Shown piece after piece: positions 46,190-57,122 of a stretch of DNA of 64,000 nt. A program made the translations under genes and the position numbers. This stretch comes from Cryptococcus deneoformans JEC21 (taxonomy: Eukaryota > Basidiomycota > Tremellomycetes > Tremellales > Cryptococcaceae): contig NC_006679.1 in NCBI RefSeq assembly GCF_000091045.1, positions 1,021,721 to 1,085,720 on the forward strand, read 5' to 3'. The notes beneath the pieces were generated by a model. It saw nothing but the letters and a program-made list of their open reading frames with translations, had not been told where the DNA came from and did no database searches. Position 1 is the stretch's first letter. Every line of letters begins with the position of its first letter.

Positions 46190-48358
46190 TTAAACTTGGG
46201 AATCATTGGCCTTCTCCTGGTGCTGAATCTGGTTGGCAACCTTGTCCAAACCAATCTGGGCAGCAATACGCTCTCGTCGTGCTCGGTCCTCAGCACCAGA
46301 AGTGTCGTGGAAGAGCTGGTCGACCTCTTCGAGAGAGAGACCCTTGAGCTCGGGAAGGATGAAGATGGCGTACAAGAAGCCGACAACACAGAAGCACATG
46401 AAGACGATGTAAGTCTTGTAGCCAATGCTTTCGATCATGTGAGGGGTAACCATGGCCACGGTGAAGTTCATCTATAATGGTGATTAGCGAGGTTGACAGT
46501 GGCAACATACTGAAGAAGGCGTACAATCCAGTTCGCACCGGAAGAGACACTCATACCCTTAGCACGCATGTCGAGAGGGAAGACTTCAGCGGATACAACC
46601 CAAGCTAAGGGACCCCAGGTGCAGGCAAAGTTGGCAATGTACCAGTAGATCTGATATGTAACCGTTAGCGGCTGCTCGATTGTCTGCTAGTATCATGCGA
46701 CTTACAAAGAAGACAGCGGCGTTACCAGCCTTCTTGTTGGTATCGAATTTGTCACCGTAGACGGCAACGATAGCGGCAATAATAGCGTGAGAGATGCCCA
46801 TGTTAGCTTCGCCCCAGGCAAGGAGAGGCTTTCGACCGAACTATACCAGGCTGTCAGTTACTGCAAATGTGTTGAGAGTCATTGTAAAAAAAAGGGTACA
46901 CACGTTGTCGACGAAAAGGACGGCAGGGATAGTGAAGACAAACTGGACGATACCGACGATACCAGTGGCCAAAAGACTAATGGTACCACCAGCACCGGCA
47001 CCACTAAGACCGATCTGTTCGAAGATAGTAGGAGCGTAGTAGATGATAGCGTTGATACCAGTCCATTGTTGCAAAGTCTGGCAACCGGCACCAAGCATGA
47101 GTCGGTGAAGTAGGGGCTTGGTAGTGAACAACCTCTTGTATTCGGCCATGGTGACTCGGAAGTTGACGTCCTCCTGGCCGTATCGCTCCTTGGCGGCCTC
47201 ACGCTCGACAAGACGCTCGGCCTGAAGGGCACGGAACTCGTACTGGACTTCGGGGGCATCCTCGGTAGACTTTCGGAGCATGGCCAAGTTGGTAAGACAT
47301 TCCTCCTCACGACCTATCAGGATGATGATAAGCGATATGTCGATTGAAAGCAGGAGACAAGCACTTGCCTTTAAGCATGAGCCATCGGGGGGAGAAAGGA
47401 AGGAAGCAAGAACCGACACAGAGAACCAGAGCAGGAACGAGCTGGAGACCGAGAGGAATTCGCCAAGCGGCGGTAGTCTGGCCGGCACCGGTACCACCAA
47501 TGTCTGGTTTACCGCGTTAATTGGTACTGGCACTAGAATCCGACAAAAGTTACTCACAGTTAGTACCGTAGCCGATCCAGTAAGAAATCATGATTCCGAA
47601 AGTAATGGCCAATTGTTGAAGAGCGACCAGAGAACCCCGAATACCGGGAGGAGCCAACTCGGCATTGAACATAGGAACAAGCATAGAAAGAGCACCGATA
47701 CCCATACCTGCGAACCATCGACCAGCTGGACTTAAGTGTGAGCACTGCCGTCATCACTGGGATAACCGCGAAAAGTTTTACTCACCGTAGATGCACGCGA
47801 CGTTAGAGTTGGCACCGGTTTGAATGGCAGTACCCATCATAAAGACGATACACCAGGCGGAAATGGAGAACTGAGTGAACATGTTAGCGGTGGGAAAGGA
47901 AGGAAGGAAGGAAAGAAAAGAAAAGACGCAATCGCTCACCTTTCGGGAAAACCTGTCAGCCAGAGGACCAGCCATGAGAGCACCGAGGAAAGCACCAAGT
48001 TCGAGAATAGAGGTCAAGAGACCCTTGGTGTCAGTGTTGTCCAACTGCAGACGGAAGAATTAGGAGATGCAGTGTGAAAGAAATTGGCGAGAACTTACAG
48101 TAGCCATGTATCGCTGCTCAAAACTGTACATGACTTGGACTTGACCGAAAACACCCTGTAATGTAGAATGTGAGCAGATGGCAGGTGATCGAGGAATGGT
48201 TAACATACCTGGTTGTAACCATATAGCACACCGCCGATAGAAGCGAAACAGGCCAAACCAAGAGCTCGGCCGTTATTGAAGAGACCCCGCCAACCTCCAT
48301 TTTGGTTTTGAGTGAGGAGAGCATCAAAGTCACCACCAGCAGCAGCACCACCGCCCAT
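46190..48358 (-). CDS. MFS hexose/sugar transporter
   Basis: A 12-TM sugar porter of the major facilitator superfamily, expected in the plasma membrane. It starts at ATG 48358 (MGGGAAAGGDFDALLTQNQN); about nine exons. Motifs: first helix ALGLACFASIGGVLYGYNQG; GPLADRFSRK (the loop 2-3 signature); AGRWFAGMGIGALSMLVPMF; ELAPPGIRGSLVALQQLAIT; SPRWLMLKGR; the helix 7 sugar signature QTLQQWTGINAIIYYAPTIF; FGRKPLL; IANFACTWGPLAWVVSAEVF; and FILPELKGLSLEEVDQLF near the end, matching PETKGxSLEEVD. The cytosolic tail is short (QHQEKANDSQV), unlike the long tails of Snf3/Rgt2 sensors, so transport rather than sensing is more likely. Substrate cannot be told from sequence alone. This is the last clearly intact gene before the gene-poor subtelomere. 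Confidence 0.93.
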
Positions 48359-51300
48359 TGTTGTTGTTTTTTGTGTTGTGACTGGTGTGTGCGTATAGAA
48401 TGTATTCTCCAGCTAGATTTCTTGAGACGATGTAAATTATTGTTATGTGGTTGGAAGATTGAGTGGCAATATAATATATATATATATATAACTCGTTGAA
48501 GGAGGTCGGGAAGAGATTCGCCCTCGAGTCTTTCTTATTATCATGGAGGACAGCCGAGAGGGCCGGATGTGATTGTGTCACCCGGAGAGCATCTCGAATT
48601 GTGTTGACAGACGCCTGCTCAGGCTTCCACGTACCTTCGTCATGCCCCCATTATCCTTAGTTAATCGACCCATGGAGAGAGAGCAGTTGGTTTGTTTGGG
48701 TATTTGGTAATGACTTCGATTATATTTTGTGCGGTAATACTCCGCAATGTGGAGGCAGCTATCAGCGCCATGTGGTGCCCTATATTTATTGAAACATTAT
48801 TAGTATCCTTTTACTCATTTGGAAGGTGGGATAATTGACCACAGACTTCCCGCAGTAGAAGGCTCCTTGTTTTCCCTGAGTTTTCACTGCCCCGCCCCCT
48901 TTGCCCCTCTTTGAACTCCGCCTCGAAACACATCGAGCCCCTCATCCCTCTTCTGTCCTTACAGGCCAATGCCCTTTTTGCGCCGTGGATATTCGTGGAC
49001 TTGGCTTAGTTAGTCATTCACCGTTTAGTCAATAGCTGAAATTGATGCGGTGTTGAATTTCCGTATTTTAGGGAGGCGTGGTTACGGTGACGTAGTTTTA
49101 CAAAATCGCGCCAAAGGACAGTGTTCTAATCTTTCCATCAGGAACAGAAGCTGGTCGGCAAAGATTACAACATACAGATTATGCTTTCATTTCCATCTCC
49201 CGCGTCGGGCCCACCGATCCTTTTTCTCCTTGACACGAACAAATCGGATGCCTCTCCCTCCACATTCTTTGAATGATATACGTGTCGTTTGTAAATCATC
49301 AAAGAGCAACGTGTACATTAATAGACCGCCGGGTACACACACACAGCAGATACATACGTGTTGCAGGATGAGATAATCACATCCGACCAATATGAATAGA
49401 TCATAGTACGTAGCAAGTATCCGGAAACCAAACTGTCGAAGAATAGCATATCAAATCATGCGGAAAAAGTTCGTATCAATCAATCCTCGATCGTGGCCGT
49501 GCGTGTTGCCTTAACTGTTGCCGAGTATGTTGCCGGGTATGTTGCCGAATTTTTGCACGGTTTCCCGAAAGTTTCCCTTCAGGTATCGTCGATTGTGTGC
49601 GGCAATTGTGGACCGAGGCCGCCGGCAACTTGGCCTCCTGAACTGAGTCGAATTATAGTAGACACACCCTCTATCCTCTTATCGGCTTATTACACTTCAG
49701 GGTGAACATTGAGACCATGATGATGACAATTACAATCTTATGGCGGCCGATGCTACCGATTCTCATCCATCGTCATAAAAAGGTTACTTGTTGAGCTTTT
49801 TTGGCTGCTCACCTCTTTCTACGGTATTATTTTTACTACCGATTACAACATGGGATGAGAAAAAAAAAAACAGCAGATACGTGTATGTACGCCATATTTC
49901 ATTCAATTTTGTTTGAAAATGGTCGAAAAAGGCCAAATTCACAGCGCCCTACTCACATCCGGACCCTTGTAGGTAAGCGCGTATAGACTTCCTTTTAAGC
50001 CACACCTTGCTTGACCAGTCGAGCAATACTCCTTCCCTGCTTCGTTCCCACCTTTTCCCCCTGTGCTGATCCACCACCGTCCGGTTCAGCACCTTATCTG
50101 ACACTTTTCTTTTGGACGCAGATATTTAAAGTGAAAGGGGCAATCGGCAAGTGGAAACGAATGAGGGGAAAGGTAAGTTGCTATACCATGTCGGACGAAT
50201 GAAAGAAGCGGGTGCGCAAGTTAAAACCATCTACACCAAATTCTCACGGATGGTCCCACATCTTGTTCTACTGTTTTTGTTTTTTTGGATGGATCCATGG
50301 AAAGCGCAAGAACGACTATTGATGGGATAGGTCTTTTATTTCTCTGCCAGTATTTGCTCTCGTTGGCCGTTCCAGACTTCCAGCTCTCCTTATCAATCCT
50401 TCAGAACTGGTTTCTAACGTTGAATGTAATTGTTGGCGTCCGGATGAAAGAATTCAGGCGGGCGGAACGGAAAGCAAGACGGGATGTCAGGGTAAATGAG
50501 ACTGGCAAAACGAAAGTGGCAGGAAGGAGTGGAGAGCTGTTGATAAGTTACAAGCAATGATTAACGACGCTACAGTAGATGATAGTCGTAAAACTCACCA
50601 ACAGTACAAGATCAGGGAAAGAACGCAATCCCCGATCGACCGGTATCTCATCCCGCAAGCAATGCTGAGCTTTCAAAACCTCATCCACAGTTTCCCTCAG
50701 GGCGATCATAACACACACTTACAAAAGTGATACAGCAAAAAAGATGATTAAAATTGATGGGGTGTGCACAGCCGAAGACCTCGTCCAATGCTTCGGAGCT
50801 TCGCCCATATCCGTTTCGATTCGCTGTGAAAAAAAGGCGGCTGGGAAAAAGTAGTCGGTGACCTAAGTGGGGATACGATATCAACACGGATAGCGACTGC
50901 GTGCACGCCACTTCTACCCACTTCAATCTCTATATGCAGGAATCCGCATCCTATGTTTTTGACGTTTTTCATCAACTGCACCCATGTGTTCTCTGAGATA
51001 GTATTCGCAGTGGTACACAGTCGGATGACCAGCCAGATGGGCACGTGTCGCCCACAAGTGCGGAACAACACTCAGTTCGTCAAAGCTCACATCGAAATGT
51101 CTATGTTTAGATCCAGCTCTTCATCCCATATCCTTGACAGCACTGGATACGGAGACGTACCGTTCATCCAATGCGGGTGGTTTGTTGCCTTGAAGGGCAG
51201 AGGTAAAATCAGATGCAGACGGTACGCTGTGTTGTAGAGGAGGGGTAAAGTCGGATGCAGACCGGAGGGTCGCACGGACGTCTTGGAGGGTATTGCATGA

Positions 51301-51593
51301 CACATCTCTGCTAGTTTGGCTTGACAGGCGATAAGAAAGTGGAGTGTTTGGCGGATGGATGCGTGAGAGCGGTGAAAGCCGTTGGGAGATTGAGAACGAG
51401 AAGCGCCAGGCGGAGCATAGAAACAGCAGAACTGGGCCGACTTACTTTACTTTCGCGATTCGTCACCCAACGACTCTCTTCAACCTTTCTTTTGCCTCTT
51501 GTGTCAAACCTCTCTGTCCTTTATCCGCTTGCTCTCGTGCTCTACCAGGAATACCCTCCTTATTTGACCTTGACTCACCGCCCAGCCAACAGT
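48359..51593. other. Gene-poor region, 3.2 kb
   Basis: Upstream of the sugar transporter. It holds an (AT)n run at about 48469-48490 and a 12-bp tandem repeat built on GTTGCCG at 49515-49550. Near 51195-51270 are two imperfect copies of a 30-bp unit (GGTAAARTCRGATGCAGAC). No ORF has domain support. Confidence 0.4.
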
Positions 51594-51854
51594 ATGCCTC
51601 GTGAACCGCAAGCCACCGAACGTCAACCACCCCCTGCTCCCGAACATCGTGCTCAGCGTATCGGGGACCTGCTTGAACGCGAGTATATGCCGACGAGCGC
51701 TAGGTGGGAAAAAGGTCTTACGAGGGCCTTTTCAACGCCCTGTGCTATGATGCAACCAGAGAGGACGAATATAGAACACGGATGCTCCATTTGTTCTCCA
51801 TCGAATATTGTTGGGCACGCGAATCTGGCTTTCTTATGCCAGTATCACCCTTAA
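51594..51854 (+). CDS. Possible small hypothetical ORF
   Basis: An 86-codon ORF from ATG 51594 (MPREPQATERQPPPAPEHRA) to a stop at 51854, with charged helix QRIGDLLEREYMPTSARWEK and a Cys-containing end (HGCSICSPSNIVGHANLAF). It is preceded by a long CT-rich leader of the kind seen before real Cryptococcus genes. No homologue is recognised. It may be a gene remnant, with GT..AG options downstream that I could not resolve. Confidence 0.3.
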   Translation: MPREPQATERQPPPAPEHRAQRIGDLLEREYMPTSARWEKGLTRAFSTPCAMMQPERTNIEHGCSICSPSNIVGHANLAFLCQYHP

Positions 51855-52600
51855 GTCGGAGGACATGGGCTATTTGAAGAGCCGCGGTATGTCAATGCCA
51901 TTTTCGGACACGGACACAAGTAAGATAATAAATCAGTTGATGCCCTCCAAGGCGAGAACAGACAACGGTAGGTCCAGAATCTTTTGAAACCGGTCGTCTC
52001 TGACATACCTTTTCTAGCAACCGAGGAGAGTGAGTAGTCTTATATTCTTCCAGAATTTTGCGGCATCGTTTTTGCGCTGACTTGATTATCCTATCACCTA
52101 AAGTCCCCTTTCATAGTCGACCAAGATCGCTTACGGCCGGTATCCGAATTCCCGATATCGCGATAGTTTTCTCTTATAAACATCCGGAAGCCGATGCGGA
52201 GGGCCCGGAATCCAAATCAACAGAAGAAGAAGAAGAAGAAGAAGAAGCAATTCATTCGCAATCCATTTGGCTTGCCGCCGAATTCAAGATCTAAATTCCC
52301 GAACACCTTTCCCTTCCACTCCACTGTCCTTCCATTCCCATCCATAATCGATTCTGTTGTTGTCCTACTCTCTATCCGCTCGCCATTCGCCCGTTTCCGA
52401 GCTGATCCCTTCCCCTTCCATCCCCATCTAGCGACTTTCTCTCCTATTCTCGGAGTCTGTCTTGTAGCCTGCATGCGATAAGATACCCTTGGCTCCAAGA
52501 ACCCACCATCGAGCATGGAGCATCGAGAGGTAGGTGTTGGTGTGCAGGGTATACACTGTGAACGGAGGGGGATTTGCAGGTAAGTCCATACTTATCCTCC
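51855..52600. other. Intergenic with GAA microsatellite
   Basis: A (GAA)n run of about nine units lies at 52219-52248 between short ORFs. Nothing else can be named. Confidence 0.35.
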
Positions 52601-53040
52601 TAGCAAGATGAACGGAAGCCCTCTACGCGAAGGCTGAAGACTTCAAGAAGCTCGTCGCTAAGTATGGTATGACCCGTCTCGTTCTCCAGCCTCAACCAGT
52701 TTGACGGATATCCCCAGGGCTCTAAGTGTGCCGAGTGGGTCTGGCGAAAGGCTAAAAAGTAGTTGCTCTCTGTTCCGAGCTCGGTGTCGAGCAGCTCCAA
52801 GTACGTAATATCTTTCGGTCCGCAAGATATTGCGTGTTGACCAGTTAGTGTACTTTAGGTTGGATCTAACGATTATGCCGAGGCCAACGCGCCTGAAGAA
52901 AAGACTGCCGAGGACATACGTTGGCTCGCTGAGTTCATTGCGAAGCAGAATCCTCCTGTGAAGATTGCTTACGAGCCTTGGTGTTTCTCCAAGCGAGTCA
53001 TCGACTGGGAGCACACCTGGAAGATTGTCCAGCTCGGTGT
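52601..53040 (+). pseudogene. Remnant of TIM-barrel sugar isomerase/epimerase
   Basis: Fragments in order: EALYAKAEDFKKLVAKYGMT, RLVLQP; then in another frame LNQFDGYPQGSKCAEWVWRK, AKK and TAG; then in another frame CSELGVEQLQ; then after an intron VGSNDYAEANAPEEKTAED, IRWLAEFIAKQNPPVKIAYE and PWCFSKRVIDWEHTWKIVQLG. This is the middle of a xylose-isomerase-like TIM-barrel protein (AP endonuclease 2 family; dehydratase/isomerase relatives). At least two frame changes and one stop break it, and both ends are missing: after the last donor near 53040 no further exon is seen. Such proteins often act with Gfo/Idh oxidoreductases in polyol or inositol catabolism, and one such broken gene lies 4 kb to the right. 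Confidence 0.78.
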
Positions 53041-54074
53041 AAGTCCTGCTGTTTTTCCTCCACTTCATTTAACGCCTAAGGGAGTGGCGGAGGAAAAGTT
53101 GGAAGCAGCTTATACGTAAGTTGGACGTTTAACAAGTAAGAGCGGAGGGAAAGAACGGAAGTATTTGTACTGTACAGTACTCATAGAGTATACATCAACC
53201 TAATAAAATAGAACACGAAACTGATTTAATCACATTAACCCTACATACCGCCTCGCTACAGTTATCATAATTGCGCGAGTGCCCAAGCCTTAGACCGGAC
53301 GCCGTAGTAAATCAAGTTGTTTCCTCTCTAGACTCGAAATTGCCTTCGTCCTCACCTTTCTAGGAGTACATCTCCACGTAGCTGCCTGTCCCATACATCC
53401 TTCGTCCCATGTGTCAAGTGTCCTCACAGTTTATTATCAAATATCGAAGTATTGACATGAACTGGGCGCACCCAGGTTGTCACCGGATCCTCACAGCCAA
53501 CGGGGCCCCTCGGGGAATGACGTCACCATCATATCTCGGTCCTTTTTTACCTTCAGAACAGCCGCAAAACAAGCCGCCGCAAAGCAGCCGGACCGAAGAC
53601 ATAGGCGTCTCCGGGTTCGTGGGAGTCCAAAAATATGCACTATCTCGGTCGATGCACTATCTCGGTCCTTTTTTTATCTTCAGAACAGCAGCAAAACGAG
53701 CCGCAAACAAGCTGCCAAACAAGCGGCGCAAAACAATCCGCAAAACAGCCGACCGAAGACGTAAACTTTTGAACCGTTCGTCCGCGGGGTTCGCGGGGCC
53801 CGCAAAAAATATGCGCCATATTGATGGACAACCGTTGCGTCATCAGTGCAATCGACCAGCAACGTCCAAGATTATTGAAGATTGTCTTGTTATCTTCGGC
53901 CAGACGGTCTCATCAGAGTAAGATTCTGGTCAAGAATAGTATATAACTCAGGAAGATAGAAGAACGGAACGTTTCTGCATGCTAATAAAGAACAACTATT
54001 CGCCTCCCACTTAATAAACATTCAACTTTCGATCAACTAACTATATTCAATTAACAAGCTCCGCCTAAACGTTT
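53041..54074. other. Intergenic with duplicated repeat block
   Basis: Upstream of the inositol-type transporter. Holds the repeats at 53535-53820 described separately and a leader with several ATAACTA/TTAACAA motifs. No gene supported. Confidence 0.4.
53535..53820. repeat. Two direct repeats with short inverted ends
   Basis: Copy 1 (about 53535-53640) and copy 2 (about 53658-53820) both run TCGGTCCTTTTTTAYCTTCAG, then CCGCAAAAC-type units, then GACCGAAGAC, then GGGTTCG and AAAAATATGC. Copy 2 is longer through extra CAAAACAAGC units. Each copy starts with CGGTC and has GACCG before its tail, so the core has small inverted ends. Not a recognised element. Confidence 0.6.
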
Positions 54075-56315
54075 ATGAGCGCAACTAACATTGAGGATCG
54101 TGATAATAGCTTTCTGGAAAACAAGGCTATTGATCACATTGAGGAAATTGAAAATGTCAAAGGCTCTCAAGAACCGCCTAATCTCCCTGGCTTTGGTGGT
54201 CATTTGATAGTGAGTTTATATTTATATTTATATTTCACATGGACGTGTAAAACAGGTGTTAACACCTGTTCCCTAGGATGAAAACCTTGTGCGTGTAGAA
54301 GGTGAAGATAAAGTAACATGGTATCTTTGCTTTTTAGTTGCTGCCGTATGTGCATCATCCCGTATTTTTAGTATAAAGTGGCATTAATTGATTCCTAATA
54401 GTCGGCAATCGCTGGCTTCCTATTCGGCTATGACACTGGTGTCGTTGGTGTCGCATTGCCTTTGGTGGGAACCGACCTCGGTGGCAGCGCACTCAACTCT
54501 TCACAGCAAGAAATTATCACTGCAGGTACCACCATCGGGGCTATCTTTGGTTCTGCTATCCTTGGTGGATGGGGTGATCGCCTTGGACGAAAGATGGCAA
54601 TCTTGATTTCTGACGTCTTGTAAGTTATCTTTTCGACAGTGTTGTACACTCCCACTTACCTTCTTTATAAAGCTTTACCCTCGGTGCCGTGATCATTGCA
54701 TGCAGTTACTCTGTCCCGCAAATCATTGTCGGTCGAATTGTCCTTGGTGTTGGAGTCGGTGGCGCATCTGTCATTGCTCCTCTTTTCATCGCTGAGACAG
54801 CGCCTACCGCTGTGCGTGGTCGATGTATTGGTATCAAGTGAGCTTTATAGGTATTATATATGGGTGGACTTCAGCTGACGCTGGAGCATAGTGCCTTCTT
54901 TATTCCCTTCGGTCAGGTGGTCGCCGACGCAATCGGTGCAGGTGTACAGAACCTGCATAATGGGTGGCGATTACTTTGTAAATATGCATCATACACCTAT
55001 TTACTGGTCCGCTAACGCATCACCAGTTGCTTTGGGCGTTGTCCCTTCCGTTCTTCAACTGCTTCTCTTCCACTATCTTCCTGAGTCACCACGTATCCTT
55101 ATCCTCAGGGGGGATACCGACGGTGCTCGTACCGTCTTCCAGCATATCTACCCTACTGCTACTCCTGAAATGATCGACTACAAGTTCCGCGTCGCTCAAG
55201 AGTACGTCACTGCCACAACCGCGCTTCAGTCTGATACCACTTTCTGGGAAAGAGTGAAGAAAGTATGGAAGACTGGATCTTACCGGCGATCTATCACTTG
55301 TGTCAGTGTTATTCAAGCCGCCTGTCAACTCTCTGGTTTCAACACCCTTCTCTATTATGCAGGCACTCTCTTCGGTCTCCTTGGTCTGTCCAATCCAGCC
55401 CTGGGTGGTCTTATCCCTGCCAGTACCAACGCGGTTTTTGTATTAATTGGAATGTCTCTTGTTGACAAAGTCGGAAGACGAGGGTTAATGTTATTTGGTG
55501 TGCCAATAATGGTATATATATTTTTTTTCATCTACTCTGATGCGTGTTTTCAATGACTAACTCACATCCCTTCAGCTTCTTGGTCTTGTGTGGAACATCG
55601 TTGCTTTCTATTGTGAGTGGTACTATTTCGATTGACCTACCATCATCTCTAACCGTCATGCGAAGACATGTGCAAGCCGACAGGCGGATTCCTCGACACT
55701 TCTTACTCCTATGACACGACAAACGTCAGTGTTGTTATTGGTGGTATCGTCTTGTTCGTCCTCGGTTACGGTCTCAGCTACAGTCATATCGCTTGGTACC
55801 AGGCTGAATATTTGGCCCTCGAAGTACGGTCCATGGGTTGTGGTGTCGCCACCACTGCCAATTGGATTGCCAACCTCGTTGTCTCCGTCTCCTATCTTTC
55901 GGAGCTCGAAACGATGACACCCTCTGGTACCTACGGTTTCTATCTCGGTCTCAGTGTGATCGGCTTTGTGTTCGTCGTGTTCTGCTTCCCAGAAGCCAGT
56001 AAGTACTCTTAATATGCTAGCTTTTATCTTTTTTGGCCGAATACTGATGGCCTCACCTTCCCATCGATAGAAGAACTGTCCATCGACGAGACGTCCATTT
56101 TATTTGAGAACGACTGGGGAGTTAAGCGATCTATTCAGATGCGCAAAGAGCGACGTGAGACTCAAAAACGATTCCATGATGCCGAACTCGCCGAAGCTGC
56201 CACAGCTCACATTGAAGCTCGTCAGCAAAAGTCGACTTCGGTCAGTCCTGCCGAGCTCTCCAAGTTTATGGCGGGTTTGAAGGGTGGCAAAAGAAAACCT
56301 TCTGTCTCGGTTTAA
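54075..56315 (+). CDS. Myo-inositol-type MFS transporter (Itr family)
   Basis: A 12-TM proton-coupled sugar porter, closest in pattern to fungal myo-inositol transporters, a family expanded in Cryptococcus. It starts at ATG 54075 (MSATNIEDRDNSFLENKAID); about nine exons. Motifs: SAIAGFLFGYDTGVVGVALP; GSAILGGWGDRLGRKMAIL; IIVGRIVLGVGVGGASVIAP; ETAPTAVRGRCIGI; FHYLPESPRILILRG; CQLSGFNTLLYYAGTLFGLL; VDKVGRRGLMLFG; YSHIAWYQAEYLALEVRSMG; ATTANWIANLVVSVSYLSEL; FCFPEAKELSIDETSILFE. The tail is long and basic (VKRSIQMRKERRETQKRFHD), ending GGKRKPSVSV and TAA. No frame break is seen, although both flanking catabolic genes are broken. Inositol specificity is inference from overall pattern. Confidence 0.88.
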
Positions 56316-57122
56316 GCCGCAGCTTGAGGACGTCCAGTGTGACAAGTGAACGTGGGGTCTTGATATGTGCTAGTGTTTTGGCTCTCAAAATGTTCCTAAC
56401 TGAAGTTCTTGTATTTACATATATATGATCTGTATGCGTGTGATAGATATATATTGAATCTTCTTCTATGATATGCATCAGCAGTTTACGTACGAGCAAG
56501 TGTGGGGCTTGGATAAAGTGGTCCTACTGCGTATGTTTGAGACAACAATCATGCTTGGGCATCGGTACCATTCGATAGCTATGCAACGTAGGAGTGTGTA
56601 CATACCAACGTATGGAGTAACATGAGATGTACGTAGACGTTTCCCGTATATGGAGCGGAAGGAACAAACAAAAAAAGTGTTGGAAGTGGAGGGTATCCGC
56701 CCTACGCACCCCTAAATTCGGCGATAGCCCGGCGTGCCTGTCTTTCTCTTTTGTTCTTCGTACCTTTCTATTCTCTTGTTCTTCGGCATTATTGCCCATA
56801 TTCCTTATTGTTCTTCGGCACGATGTACGCTCAGAGCTCTTGTACTGCCTAATATATATATCAAGATCCCTACATCATACATCATGCATCATTACTTCTT
56901 TTCTTGATCATACGATCGGATTCGCTCTCATTTACAAAGATGGAGACACTGATAACGATGATATGTTACGTAAGGTTTTATAAGAAGGAGCCCTCGGCTG
57001 GAGCCGAAAGTCACCGAGGCCAGGAGATGGATATCTTCCCATCTAAATATTAAAATTATTTATCATACCACTTCCCGTTGAGAATCTTATTCTCATACGC
57101 CCATCTTATTTACACACAGACA
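56316..57122. other. Intergenic, 0.8 kb
   Basis: Between the transporter stop and the oxidoreductase pseudogene. Short ORFs only. A GC-rich inverted repeat (CCTCGGCTGGAGCCGAAAGTCACCGAGG) lies at about 56992-57019. Confidence 0.4.

Noticed and set aside
50748..51071. 107-codon minus-strand ORF
   Set aside because: Looked at as a possible enzyme fragment next to the decaying cluster, but no family motif could be found.
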